Source of the DNA: CALKZN01 sp964633815
Lineage (GTDB): Bacteria > Pseudomonadota > Gammaproteobacteria > Arenicellales > Arenicellaceae
DNA length: 39,324 nucleotides
Direction of reading: 5' to 3'
Assembly: GCA_964633815.1 (NCBI GenBank)
Contig: CAZWHW010000016.1
Span: 1 to 39,324 of the forward strand
Below, piece after piece: positions 1 to 8,483 of this stretch. Position numbers and translations under genes: made by a program. The notes under the pieces were generated by a model. The model searched no databases. It was not told the origin of the DNA and saw nothing but the letters and a program-made list of their open reading frames with translations. Position 1 is the first letter of the stretch. Each line of letters opens with the position of its first letter.

Positions 1-19
1 AATGCTGTATTCGCTTTGA

Positions 20-259
20 TTAAGCGCCGTTAAGGTCTGATAATTTCAGTTTTAATAATTCTAAATCACCATCCTCAATCCACCATAAAGCATGAAAGTA
101 CTTTTTGGGGGTAGTGTGAAATTCGTAATCTTCCTTATCCGTTTTTAATATGTCGCCCAATACACGAGTTTCTATCTCGTTTTCACCAGTTTTCAGTTCG
201 TCTGGTGACGAAACGGTTACCACTATCTTGTTTGGTTCAATGGGTTCGAATTCCAACAT
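20..259 (-). CDS. Small hypothetical protein (79 aa)
   Basis: I do not recognise this protein. It is soluble-looking, acidic and has no signal peptide or membrane segment. A central stretch reads ETRVLGDILKTDKEDYEFHT, followed by a tryptophan pair in ALWWIEDGD and a Leu/Lys-rich C-terminal end. No clear Shine-Dalgarno sequence precedes the ATG. The region between it and the downstream esterase gene is AT-rich and apparently non-coding. It may be a real small gene because the frame is clean and the composition protein-like, but no family supports it. Confidence 0.5.
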   Translation of the reverse strand: MLEFEPIEPNKIVVTVSSPDELKTGENEIETRVLGDILKTDKEDYEFHTTPKKYFHALWWIEDGDLELLKLKLSDLNGA

Positions 260-403
260 AAATCGTTTAATTAATTTTTAAAAGTTCTTTTAATAAAATT
301 GTGTTTTCTTTGCTTCTATTGCAAGAGATTTATATTAATATTGCCATTTAGTAAAGGTTTAATGCAAGTATTTTATATTTATATCAATATCTTATAGATA
401 AAA

Positions 404-432
404 GATGCCAAGTTCCATTAAATAAATGGCAT
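404..432 (-). terminator. Weak hairpin after the esterase gene
   Basis: Read on the minus strand, ATGCCA and TGGCAT form the ends of an imperfect hairpin with an inner CCATT/AATGG alternative, followed by CTTTTATC. It lies just past the stop codon of the esterase gene at 441. The U-tract is poor, so this is only a possible terminator. Confidence 0.3.
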
Positions 433-440
433 TGTAAGCG

Positions 441-1100
441 TTAAATTTGCTGCTTTAACCAACGACTGATATCAATAATCTCTTCGGCGCATACTGAATG
501 AGGCATATTGTATGTGTGGAATTCTATAGAAAAGCCTAAATCTAACAAATGTTCTTGCGACATAATGCCTAAGTCTTGCGGCACAACAGTATCTTGAGTT
601 CCATGACCCCAAAAAATAGGCGTTTTGTTGGCATGCTCGCTGAGTTCTTGTTTAGATAAGCTCATAAATGGCAGATAAGTTGACAACGCCAGGCAGCCTC
701 CCAATTTTTTTGGGAACCTTAGCAAGGTATAGAGTGCGACTGCGCCACCTTGTGAAAAGCCTGCAAGTATGATGTTTTGAGGATTAATGCCTTTTTCTAT
801 CTCTTGTTTGATTAAGCCATTAAGATATAGTTGGGATGCTTGCATGCCTGTTGCATCTTCTTTATCCGCAATGTCCATTCCACGAATATCATACCATGCC
901 GGCATTGCCATGCCATTATTAATGGTGACAGGTCTAATTGGGGCATTAGGAAAAATAAAACGGATGGCTTCGTTATTCAATTTTAATTCGGGAATAATTG
1001 GCACAAAATCATGACCATCAGCACCCAGTCCATGCAGCCAAATTATTGAATATTCCGCATTTTTTTCGGGTTCAATATAAATAGGTTCAAGTTGTTGCAT
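441..1100 (-). CDS. Carboxylesterase / acyl-protein thioesterase-like alpha/beta hydrolase
   Basis: The 219-residue protein has the size and motifs of the phospholipase/carboxylesterase family (Abhydrolase_2), the group of Pseudomonas carboxylesterase II and eukaryotic acyl-protein thioesterases. These cytosolic enzymes cleave short acyl esters. The oxyanion-hole motif WLHGLGADGHDF is at residues 21-32, the nucleophile elbow GFSQGG places Ser116, GTQDTVVP gives Asp170, and MPHSV gives His201, so the catalytic triad is complete. The gene starts 18 bases after the mltF stop on the same strand, so the two are probably co-transcribed. The natural substrate cannot be told from sequence. Confidence 0.9.
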   Translation of the reverse strand: MQQLEPIYIEPEKNAEYSIIWLHGLGADGHDFVPIIPELKLNNEAIRFIFPNAPIRPVTINNGMAMPAWYDIRGMDIADKEDATGMQASQLYLNGLIKQEIEKGINPQNIILAGFSQGGAVALYTLLRFPKKLGGCLALSTYLPFMSLSKQELSEHANKTPIFWGHGTQDTVVPQDLGIMSQEHLLDLGFSIEFHTYNMPHSVCAEEIIDISRWLKQQI

Positions 1101-1118
1101 TTTAAATTCATCAGAAGG

Positions 1119-2621
1119 TTATTTTAGTGAATAGTAACGCAATATTTCTTGAAATTCGCCTATTCGTCCTACATATTCGACCGCTCGTTTTCCGGTGCTG
1201 TATTGATTGTTTTGGAATGATTCTGAATAGTTAGTGAGTTTTGTAGAAATGTCTTGCCAAGTGATTTCTCCAGTCTTTTCATCTCGAACAGATCTATAGG
1301 CTTGCATTATCCGGCCAATACCAAGATTGTAAGCCGCGACTGCGAGAGAAATTCGATCACTACGTTTAACGCGAACTGGAATGATTTTTTCTAGATTACG
1401 AATATATTTAGCTGCAGCAAGGATAGTTTCATCCGGATCGGTTCTGTCCTTAACTCCCAAGGTGTCTGCAGTTGATTGGGTTAGTTGCATTAATCCTCTT
1501 ACATTGGTTGGTGAAACTGCATCAATGTTCCAATTTGATTCCTGATAAGCTAAGGCCGCTAGCAAGCTCCAACTAATGTTTTCCTTTTCACTGGCTTTAA
1601 GAAAAATAGGCTGAAGTTGATCAAGTTTTGTACGAATATCATCGTGAATACTAAAAACATCTAAGTGATTAATATATTTATAATTTTTTAACCAAAAGCG
1701 GCTTTTATTATCAATCAGTTCTTGCGTTTGTTCTTGACTGATAAAGGCATTGATTTCATCCAAAAAATCTTGCTTAACATCATGAGGAAACACCCAAACT
1801 AATGGGATTTTTTCTTTATAATTTTTTACTGTTCTTAATTTTGGAATGAATTTTTGGCTAATCCGTAATTTTATTAGTGTGGTTATCCCATATTGAATGT
1901 CATTTCTTGATACGCTTTCTAATAGTTGTTTTTTCTCAATGCTTTGAAAGTTAAGGTTTGAAAAGTTGAAATTTTGTATTGGAAAACCATTTTCATAATA
2001 TACAGCCTGATCAACGGGAATTGCTTTAGTTTTTGGAGTTCTCGCTTCTTTGTATTCAAAAATAACAGCATTTGACGAATACCAAGGTTTACTTTCTTGA
2101 TAAGGTAGCCATTTTTTTTGATCATTTAATGGTTCAGTTTGCTTAACTTCTTTATCAACGCCTTTCTCTGTCGTGTCTTTTTCGGTTAACGACTTTTTAA
2201 TCAAGGGATGCTTTAAATAAGTCGAGAAAGGATTGCTTGTTTGATTGCTTTGCTTAGGGAAATGCCCAATTAATAAGTCAAACTGATTCGCATTTAATCC
2301 AACTAAAGCTTGTGTTGAGCTGATCTGATGTAATTTTATTTTTAAAGAGTGCTGCTCTGCAAAATTCAACAAAATATCATATTGAAAACCATAGGCTTTG
2401 TGGATGCTTTCAAACGCCGTATCAGGCGTTTTAAGGTAGCCAACATTTAGAACTTGATCAGATAGAATTTCTTCAAAACTTTTTGGTTGGGTGTTTGAAT
2501 AATATTCATAGCAAAAAATAACGATGGCTAATAGAAGTAGCCTGCCAACATAACGATGTGAAAACCATGGCATTGGCTTGCCACGTTGGCTAGATTTTAG
2601 GATTTTACCAAGCAAGTTCAT
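1119..2621 (-). CDS. mltF: Membrane-bound lytic murein transglycosylase F
   Basis: A periplasmic, inner-membrane-anchored enzyme that cleaves peptidoglycan glycan strands to 1,6-anhydro ends. From the ATG at 2621 it is 500 residues. One N-terminal membrane segment (about residues 25-41) is followed by a solute-binding-protein-like regulatory domain (about 55-315) and a C-terminal SLT lysozyme-like domain. The SLT domain carries the catalytic Glu361 in ALAYQESNW, then RGLMQLTQ and AVAAYNLG. The reading frame extends to a TTG at 2639; I prefer the ATG, though neither has a strong ribosome-binding site. The SBP-like domain contains a Lys/Glu-rich stretch (about 143-171) that looks like a lineage-specific insertion. 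The two-domain architecture is diagnostic of MltF. Confidence 0.92.
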   Translation of the reverse strand: MNLLGKILKSSQRGKPMPWFSHRYVGRLLLLAIVIFCYEYYSNTQPKSFEEILSDQVLNVGYLKTPDTAFESIHKAYGFQYDILLNFAEQHSLKIKLHQISSTQALVGLNANQFDLLIGHFPKQSNQTSNPFSTYLKHPLIKKSLTEKDTTEKGVDKEVKQTEPLNDQKKWLPYQESKPWYSSNAVIFEYKEARTPKTKAIPVDQAVYYENGFPIQNFNFSNLNFQSIEKKQLLESVSRNDIQYGITTLIKLRISQKFIPKLRTVKNYKEKIPLVWVFPHDVKQDFLDEINAFISQEQTQELIDNKSRFWLKNYKYINHLDVFSIHDDIRTKLDQLQPIFLKASEKENISWSLLAALAYQESNWNIDAVSPTNVRGLMQLTQSTADTLGVKDRTDPDETILAAAKYIRNLEKIIPVRVKRSDRISLAVAAYNLGIGRIMQAYRSVRDEKTGEITWQDISTKLTNYSESFQNNQYSTGKRAVEYVGRIGEFQEILRYYSLK

Positions 2622-2744
2622 GCTTAATTTATAAAGCAAAAAGTACTTCTCTACAATCGTGATTAGTTAATGATTGTTAATTGCTATAGCAGGCATAGTT
2701 TGCATTGCATGAAGAGCTTAACTGGTTTATTCTCTCGCGCATTC

Positions 2745-2835
2745 GGAGAGGTGGCTGAGTGGTTGAAGGCGCACGCCTGGAAAGTGTGTATACGTTTATA
2801 GCGTATCGAGGGTTCGAATCCCTCTCTCTCCGCCA
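2745..2835 (+). tRNA. tRNA-Ser (GGA)
   Basis: A complete class II tRNA. The acceptor stem GGAGAGG (2745-2751) pairs with TCTCTCC (2825-2831) with one G-U, followed by discriminator G and an encoded CCA. The anticodon stem CACGC/GTGTG closes a 7-base loop, CTGGAAA, with anticodon GGA at 2779-2781. The long variable arm is as expected for serine. A possible extended -10 (TGG then TTTATT, 2723-2731) with a TTGCAT element upstream and a GC-rich discriminator lies just before the gene, but the spacing is not ideal. Confidence 0.97.
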
Positions 2836-2958
2836 TGTTTTTAAATCAATGCCTTAAAATCATTAAATAGCCTGTAATCATGAGATTAAGTATTTGTTTT
2901 TTTTATCCAATTGATAAGTTAGTTATAACAGTAGGATTGTGAATTAAACTAGCTTAAT

Positions 2959-3390
2959 ATGCTTGATATGATTAATTGGAAATGTAAACACACTTGGCAA
3001 ACTGCGTCTAAAAATACGGCTTGGTGTTTGTTGGGTTGTGCTATCGGTGATTTAGGCACTATCGCGTTTTTTCAATTTACAGGGATTCCGTGGCCAACTT
3101 TGGCAATAATGATATTGGCAATGGTAAATGGCATTTTAACGTCCATTGCGCTTGAGACGTTTATATTGTCCAGACAAATGCAGTTTTCGATGGCGTTTAA
3201 GACTGCGATAGGCATGTCGTTAATTTCTATGATAGCGATGGAGCTCGCGATGAATTTAGTCGATTATTGGCTGACAGGTGGTGCAAGATTAACTTGGTGG
3301 GTGATACCGATTATGTTAATTGCAGGATTTATTACTCCATTGCCTTATAATTATTGGCGCCTTAAAGCTTTAGGCAAAGCATGTCATTAG
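2959..3390 (+). CDS. DUF4396-like integral membrane protein
   Basis: A 143-residue protein with about four hydrophobic segments. The LLGCAIGD motif near residue 25, a methionine-rich middle (MAMELAMNLVDYWL) and the closing FITPLPYNYWRLKALGKACH match what I recall of the DUF4396 family, which often sits beside heavy-metal handling genes. It lies 39 bases ahead of copC and copD, so it probably belongs to a metal-homeostasis operon. Conserved His, Cys and Met residues could bind metal, but that is inference. The function of the family is not established. Confidence 0.7.
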   Translation: MLDMINWKCKHTWQTASKNTAWCLLGCAIGDLGTIAFFQFTGIPWPTLAIMILAMVNGILTSIALETFILSRQMQFSMAFKTAIGMSLISMIAMELAMNLVDYWLTGGARLTWWVIPIMLIAGFITPLPYNYWRLKALGKACH

Positions 3391-3429
3391 AAAAAAGAAG
3401 GCTGTTTTTTAGTTATAAGAATATCGAGC

Positions 3430-3789
3430 ATGTTAATTAAGTTACTTTTTTCAATTTTTTTAATCTTTGCAACGTTGATTTCTTCATCAGCATTTGCGCA
3501 TACAGCGTTATTAAAATCATTCCCTGAGAATGGTGATGTTATTCACGAAACTATTGATGATTTATCGTTGAGTTTTGTTGGAAAGATCCGACTCACTAAA
3601 GTTTCTGTAAAAATTGATGATCAACATGTTGGAGATATTGATTTAAGCCAAAATAAAAAATTTGCTAAACAATTTTTATTATCTTTTTCGTTTAAGCAAA
3701 TGGGAAAGTTTCAAATCATTTGGCGAGGACTTGGTGAAGATGGACATGTTTTGACTGGAATGATCGAATTTAGAAAAGTTAAAACTTAA
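3430..3789 (+). CDS. copC: CopC-type periplasmic copper-binding protein
   Basis: A 119-residue exported protein. A signal peptide covers residues 1-23 and the predicted cleavage AFA/H leaves His24 as the mature N-terminus. CopC proteins bind Cu(II) with that N-terminal His plus a conserved Asp and His; here GEDGHVLTG supplies Asp104 and His106. The Met-rich Cu(I) site seen in some CopC proteins is absent, so this looks like the Cu(II)-only type. The next gene starts one base after the stop, so copC and copD are almost certainly one transcript and translationally coupled. Overall sequence is divergent, but the binding residues and context support the call. Confidence 0.85.
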   Translation: MLIKLLFSIFLIFATLISSSAFAHTALLKSFPENGDVIHETIDDLSLSFVGKIRLTKVSVKIDDQHVGDIDLSQNKKFAKQFLLSFSFKQMGKFQIIWRGLGEDGHVLTGMIEFRKVKT

Positions 3790-3790
3790 A

Positions 3791-4684
3791 ATGGAGCTTT
3801 ATATTTTTTTGACAGTTCTTATAAAAGTTCTTCTGTATATCGGTTGTTTTTTTACCATCGGAACGATTTCTTATCGATATTGTTTTCAGTCACAACTAAT
3901 AACAAATAAATTACATTTTGGTTCAAATAATACAAAGCTAGCCATTCGTTTGTTTGCTTCGATTGGTTTATTGGCTAGTGGTTTATTGTTTGCAATTAAA
4001 CTACAAAACCTAAGTGGTTCTTTTACTGGCTTATTTGATATTGAGTTGATTTCATTACTTTGGCAAACATCAACTGGCGACGCATTTCTATATAGAATAA
4101 TAGGCTTTGGAGCCATCTTATTTTGTTGTATTTTTTTGTGGGATAGCACCAGTAAGATCAGTTTAATTTTATTGCTGTTAGCTAGTTTATTTGTTTTAAA
4201 ATCATTTAGTAGTGTTGGACACATCCATAGTCTTGATAGCTTGTTAGCACAGTTTCTTTTATTACTGCATTTATTAGGTTTAAGTCTTTGGATAGGAATA
4301 CTTATTCCTCTATATCAACTCACTCGAAATGCTAAATCTCTTGAACAAACTATAGAATGTGCGGTTGTCTTTGGACATTGGGCAATTAGATTCGTTCCTG
4401 TTTTGTTGGGAGCAGGTGTATGGCTTGCATATCTACTATTGGGTTCTTGGTCAGCATTATTCAGCTCTCGATTTGGTCAATTATTATTGCTGAAAATCGG
4501 TTTTGTTAGTTTGCTGCTAATATTTGCGGCATTGAATAAGTTCTTTTATGTGAAAAAGATAAGAGAAGGGCAGCCTGAGTTTATCCGGCATTTTCATTTA
4601 TCGATTAAACTTGAACTTATGTTGGTGGGTATTATTTTTTATGGTAGCGCCATGCTGACCAGTGCCGTCAGTTTGCCGCAGTAG
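3791..4684 (+). CDS. copD: CopD-type copper-resistance membrane protein
   Basis: A 297-residue polytopic inner-membrane protein with about eight hydrophobic segments. The conserved core HLLGLSLWIGILIPLY (around residues 155-170), preceded by VGHIHSLDS, is typical of the CopD domain, whose histidines are thought to handle copper crossing the membrane. In characterised systems CopD works with periplasmic CopC to import or deliver copper. It is directly downstream of copC with a one-base gap. No other copper genes (CopA/CopB, CueR) are visible nearby. Confidence 0.85.
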   Translation: MELYIFLTVLIKVLLYIGCFFTIGTISYRYCFQSQLITNKLHFGSNNTKLAIRLFASIGLLASGLLFAIKLQNLSGSFTGLFDIELISLLWQTSTGDAFLYRIIGFGAILFCCIFLWDSTSKISLILLLLASLFVLKSFSSVGHIHSLDSLLAQFLLLLHLLGLSLWIGILIPLYQLTRNAKSLEQTIECAVVFGHWAIRFVPVLLGAGVWLAYLLLGSWSALFSSRFGQLLLLKIGFVSLLLIFAALNKFFYVKKIREGQPEFIRHFHLSIKLELMLVGIIFYGSAMLTSAVSLPQ

Positions 4685-4847
4685 GAAATATTTCAAAACA
4701 GACTTTTAAATTCTATTGTCCTAGTAAAAGAAAGTTACTTTAGGCGTGAAAATAATTCTCTCACTATAGTCAAAAAATTATTTATAATGTTCGACATTAT
4801 TAAATGCTTGCAAAGTACAAATTTAAACTTAAATTTTTAAAAATAAG

Positions 4848-5081
4848 ATGTCTGACTTTAAATCTAAAATCTCTAAATCATTGTCATACTGGCAAGCAGG
4901 TTCGGATCATGCCAAAGATTTTAGTCAGTTTTTTTATAGAAATAAAAAGGGGTATAGCCTAAGAAACTTTTTCCCGGGTGCTTTTGTTTATCATTGGCAT
5001 AATCGTTGGAATCTTCCCGTCAAGCTTGGGAGTGTCATCTCAGATTTATATCAAGAAGTTTTATCTACTATTCATGAATAA
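4848..5081 (+). CDS. Small hypothetical protein (77 aa) ahead of a sulfotransferase
   Basis: A soluble 77-residue protein I cannot assign. The central stretch RNFFPGAFVYHWHNRWN resembles in style the aromatic C-terminal ends of some glycosyltransferases, so this could be the remnant of a larger transferase, but this is weak. The stop codon is three bases before the start of the sulfotransferase-like gene, which suggests joint transcription and coupled translation. The 163 bases upstream of it, after copD, are AT-rich with no gene seen. Confidence 0.5.
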   Translation: MSDFKSKISKSLSYWQAGSDHAKDFSQFFYRNKKGYSLRNFFPGAFVYHWHNRWNLPVKLGSVISDLYQEVLSTIHE

Positions 5082-5084
5082 GTT

Positions 5085-5828
5085 ATGAGTGAAAAGAAAC
5101 CGTTATTACTTTTTCTTATTGGAGTTGAAGGAGCTGGACATCATTTGACTAGAGATTTTTTGAAATATTTTTTTAAAAAAGAAAGAGTTACATCAATTGA
5201 TAAAGCATTTCCTTTTTTATTTCATCGTTGGGATACTTTACAGGATTATATGAAAAAGCCGAGTACAAATTTAAATATACGCGAAGAATATGACTCAGCC
5301 ATTTCTAGAACAATGAAAAATTATTCGCAGTCGAATTACATGTATTCAAGTGCTTCTTTTCCCTTTGGCTTGAAACGAGACACTTTGCGCAGGCCTGATA
5401 TTATCGATATGGTCGAGCTTATGGAGTCTTATTTTGAATTGAGGCCTATGCTCATCTATCGTGATCCAATTTCGTGTGCCTATAGTGCGGTCCGAAGAAA
5501 GTTCAATGATAATGTATTACATCAAGCTAAAATCGTTGAAGATAATTTAATTTTTATAAAACAACAAATTGAAGCGTCTGGATTAGATTATAGGAGTGTC
5601 AGTTATGAAAGCTTTATCTCTAGTCCCGATATTTACTCTAAAATGTTTGAAGAATGGTGGGGTGTTGATAGTCTTTTGTTTGAGCAAGGAAAGCAAGAGA
5701 TTCGTCGGTCTACATCTAAAAAAGAAATTCCATCAGAAACACTGAAATTATTAGAAGAGTTTTTTTCTCCTCTAAGAAGGCAGCAATGGGAAGGTTTTTT
5801 AAAAAACAAAGATGTGTTTTCTTCTTAA
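5085..5828 (+). CDS. Sulfotransferase-like protein
   Basis: A 247-residue protein with the layout of PAPS-dependent sulfotransferases. A P-loop-like 5'-phosphosulfate loop GVEGAGHHLTRDF is at residues 13-25, right after a hydrophobic beta strand. A 3'-phosphate-binding segment LIYRDPISCAYSAVRRKF (123-140) has the expected Arg126 and Ser134. The C-terminal half contains a region around VSYESF that often contacts the cofactor. Such enzymes transfer sulfate to carbohydrate, lipid or peptide acceptors; the acceptor is not predictable. It follows the 77-residue gene almost directly and precedes a second, broken sulfotransferase gene. Confidence 0.72.
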   Translation: MSEKKPLLLFLIGVEGAGHHLTRDFLKYFFKKERVTSIDKAFPFLFHRWDTLQDYMKKPSTNLNIREEYDSAISRTMKNYSQSNYMYSSASFPFGLKRDTLRRPDIIDMVELMESYFELRPMLIYRDPISCAYSAVRRKFNDNVLHQAKIVEDNLIFIKQQIEASGLDYRSVSYESFISSPDIYSKMFEEWWGVDSLLFEQGKQEIRRSTSKKEIPSETLKLLEEFFSPLRRQQWEGFLKNKDVFSS

Positions 5829-5880
5829 AAGAAATAGTCTTAGTTATAAGCACAAGTCAATAGCCATTTTTGAGTAATTT

Positions 5881-6504
5881 ATGATTTCTATTAAAAATAA
5901 ATTTTTATTCATTCACGTGCCAAAAACGTGAGGAAACAGCATTCAAAATGTGCTGCATAAGTACTCTGACGATAAACTAACATACAAAGGATCAGAAATA
6001 AAAAATCCTGATTCAACTGATTTGGAACGTTTTAGCGTTGCTTATAAGAACACCTCATTAACGAAACATAGTACTTTAAAAGAATATTATTCGGTGTTTG
6101 GTAAAGATTTAGAAAGCTTGTATAAATTTTCAACTATTCGTAATCCTTGGGATAGATGCATTTCTTATTATTTTTCCCCTCATAGAGGGCAGGTTGAATG
6201 GGATAAAAATAGCTTTATTAAATTTATCTCGAAGAATGTTTCCCCCATGCGTGATTTTCTAGGTCTTACCGAGGATGATGATTTTGTAGTAAATATTGAT
6301 CACATTATGAAGTTTGAGAATTTATCAAAACAATTTCACGAAGTAACTGAGCTACTTAATATAGAGCAAGCGATACTTCCTCATAAAAATAAATCGAAAA
6401 AAAAGCATTATTCGCATTATTACGACAAAGAACTCATTGACTTTATACAAGAAAAGTTTCACGAGGATATAGCGATCGGGAATTATGAATTTAATAAGCT
6501 TTAA
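5881..6504 (+). pseudogene. Sulfotransferase family 2 gene with an in-frame TGA
   Basis: From ATG 5881 the frame reads MISIKNKFLFIHVPKT, then TGA (5929-5931), then GNSIQNVLHKYSDD and onward in the same frame to the stop at 6504. Without the stop it would be a 207-residue Sulfotransfer_2 protein. The broken position is the second-last glycine of the HVPKTGGNS cofactor loop, so a single change from GGA to TGA explains it. The rest is well preserved, including FSTIRNPWDRCISYYF. Either a recent nonsense mutation or a sequencing error is likely. Restart at GTG 5950 would give 184 residues lacking the PAPS loop and is unlikely to be active. Confidence 0.85.
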
Positions 6505-6513
6505 ATGTAATCT

Positions 6514-6544
6514 TCTTATATTGTATAAGCTATGCAATATAAGA
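6514..6544. terminator. AT-rich hairpin between convergent genes
   Basis: A near-perfect stem-loop: a ten-base outer stem (6514-6523 with 6535-6544) continues through an inner ATA/TAT stem to a three-base loop AGC. It lies 10 bases past the sulfotransferase stop and about 70 bases from the stop of the opposing kinase gene. There is no strong T-tract on either side, so its role as a terminator is plausible but unproven. Confidence 0.45.
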
Positions 6545-6611
6545 GTTATTAGGTAGAAGTAATTTCAAAGATAGAGCTTAATTTTCATTCTGTAATTGTA
6601 AAATGCAATTT

Positions 6612-8369
6612 TTAGTCTTTAAGCAATAAAAACAATAAAACCAAGCAAATTGTAGCCAAACAAGCAGAGCATAGTTGCCAAAATAATAACGGATTCTTTT
6701 GTATAAATGGTTGTCGTTCTATGCTGTTGAGAATTTCTAGCTCTGGCTCTTGAAGATTAGTGATAAATTCAGATAAAACGGGAAATCGTTTTTCGGGGTT
6801 TGGCTGTAATGCTTTTTTTAGTACCCGGTTTAACCATTCGGGGTAAGCACCTTTTTTGTTGGCATTTGGCAGATCAATGTATTGCCACTGATCCATGCGA
6901 GTAGGGAAGGTGCGATTGCTTTTAATTACATCAAAAGGTAATTTCCCGCACAGCATTTCATAGACAATAACAGCCAACGAAAAGCGATCGGCTGCTTTGT
7001 TGGCTTTACCACTGAGTAGATAGTCTGGGGCAATATAATCAATATCACCAACTGGGTTGTCTTCATGGAAGCGATCTCTGATCAAAGCACCATCAATTTC
7101 ATCCCAGCTAGCCGCATGAGCAGCCCCAAGGTCTATTAGTTTTATATTATTATCTTGATCTAACATGATGTTATCAGGCTTTAGATCACGGTGTATGACA
7201 CTATTGCGATGCAAAGATCTCAATGCTACAGCTATTTCACTGGTAATTTTTCGGACTTGTTCGAGCGGCGGTTCTGGATTGTCGACCATCCATTGGCGCA
7301 GAGTTGAGCCTTCAATATAGTCACAAATATGGTACAAAAAGCGTGTGTCATCGGGTTGTGGATGCACTTTAATGATGTAATCACTGTCTAGTTTTCGACC
7401 TAACCAATATTCGCGTTTGAACGCTTCTAAATATGCTGTGTCTTCAGCAAAGTTTTCAGAGGGAGCTTTGAGGACCACGCGTAAACCGTTTTCAGTCAAA
7501 TCTTCGGCTAAATATACGTGCGAACGTGTGCTGCTATGCAGTACTTTTTTGATTTCAAAATGATCAATTTTATTGCCAGCCTTCAAAACTGGAGGAATAA
7601 CTTTGTTAACTAGTTTTTCATGAGCTTCATTAATGTTTTCAATGGGTAATGCTTTGATTTCGATTAGCAGACAGGAAGTATTGTCATCGGAATGGTTTTT
7701 CAATGCATCAGCCACCATTTTATGGGCAGTGGTTTCAAGTGTGACCTTTGTCTTTTGCTCGCAATAGTTTTCAAGATGGGTTTGAATAGCTTCCCCATTC
7801 AAAAAGCCATGCAAGCCATCTGTGCTCATGATGAAAATATCACCTACTTGCACGGATTCTTTAATGAAATCGACATCAAGTTTGGCATCAATGCCTAAGC
7901 CACGTGTTAGAAACTCATCATTGCCACGTCGATGTATATGATCACGAGTGAGTATGTTTAATTGCCCCGCCCGATAATGATAAACACGGCTATCACCTAC
8001 ATGCAAAATATGTGCAGTTTGTGACTTAATGACTAGGGCATCAAAGGTTGTAGCAGCTGAATCTGTTCTTGTGTGCGTAGACGCACCATGACTGAAGAGC
8101 CAAGAGTTGATTGCTGCAATGACTCTACCTGCAGATTTTTGAATATTCCACGAATCAGGTGTGCTGTAATAATCATTAATGAAATGGGTGACAGCAGTTT
8201 GGCTGGCGATATGTGCTTGTGAGCTATTGCTAACCCCATCAGCCATGACTGCCACAGCGCCCTTATGTTCTCTTTCACCTGAGTTGCTTGGAATATGCGC
8301 AGCAAAAGCATCCTCGTTATGTGGTTTTTTTCCAGCAATGGAGTGGCCGCCAAATTCGATTTCTAGCAT
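6612..8369 (-). CDS. PP2C phosphatase - Ser/Thr protein kinase fusion, membrane-anchored
   Basis: From the ATG at 8369 this is 585 residues. The N-terminal PP2C phosphatase domain (about 1-235) has the metal-binding motifs NEDAF, MADGVSNS, HVGDSRVY, STDGLHGF and DDNTS. A Hanks-type kinase domain (about 260-530) has HRDLKPDN and DLG (in place of DFG), but its glycine-rich loop is degenerate (HSSTRSHVYLAED). One C-terminal membrane helix follows. This fusion is a known neighbour of narK in nitrate-assimilation loci. The frame extends to 8438, but that extension crosses the narK terminator, so I chose 8369. No nitrite or nitrate reductase gene follows it here. Confidence 0.9.
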   Translation of the reverse strand: MLEIEFGGHSIAGKKPHNEDAFAAHIPSNSGEREHKGAVAVMADGVSNSSQAHIASQTAVTHFINDYYSTPDSWNIQKSAGRVIAAINSWLFSHGASTHTRTDSAATTFDALVIKSQTAHILHVGDSRVYHYRAGQLNILTRDHIHRRGNDEFLTRGLGIDAKLDVDFIKESVQVGDIFIMSTDGLHGFLNGEAIQTHLENYCEQKTKVTLETTAHKMVADALKNHSDDNTSCLLIEIKALPIENINEAHEKLVNKVIPPVLKAGNKIDHFEIKKVLHSSTRSHVYLAEDLTENGLRVVLKAPSENFAEDTAYLEAFKREYWLGRKLDSDYIIKVHPQPDDTRFLYHICDYIEGSTLRQWMVDNPEPPLEQVRKITSEIAVALRSLHRNSVIHRDLKPDNIMLDQDNNIKLIDLGAAHAASWDEIDGALIRDRFHEDNPVGDIDYIAPDYLLSGKANKAADRFSLAVIVYEMLCGKLPFDVIKSNRTFPTRMDQWQYIDLPNANKKGAYPEWLNRVLKKALQPNPEKRFPVLSEFITNLQEPELEILNSIERQPFIQKNPLLFWQLCSACLATICLVLLFLLLKD

Positions 8370-8393
8370 AGAGAACTTTTGTATGGTGTTAAT

Positions 8394-8429
8394 AAAAAAA
8401 GGTTGAGATAACTTTGTTATCTCAACCTT
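8394..8429 (-). terminator. Rho-independent terminator after narK
   Basis: On the minus strand a 14-bp stem (8416-8429 with 8399-8412, core GGTTGAGATAAC and its complement) closes a three-base loop and runs into a T-rich tail (A-run at 8394-8400 on the plus strand). It lies between the narK stop and the kinase start, so most narK transcripts should end here and the kinase is probably expressed at a lower level by readthrough or from its own promoter. Confidence 0.88.
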
Positions 8430-8483
8430 AGAATACACTTCCTGGAATATTGAATCTAGGAAATTGTGTAAAGGGTGTGAGGT

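Noticed and set aside
5929..5931. TGA in the sulfotransferase as selenocysteine or as a recoded glycine
   Set aside because: The expected residue is glycine, not cysteine, and no SECIS-like hairpin is apparent right after it. TGA serves as a normal stop elsewhere in the window (ribE ends in TGA), so general recoding is unlikely.
7692..7898. Short open frames opposite or inside the kinase, narK, ybiT, sec and glyA genes
   Set aside because: They lie within well-supported genes, have no ribosome-binding sites or family motifs, and are shadows of the true coding frames.
8370..8438. Longer start for the PP2C-kinase fusion at 8438
   Set aside because: The extra 23 codons run through the narK terminator hairpin and do not look like the family; PP2C homology begins right after the ATG at 8369.
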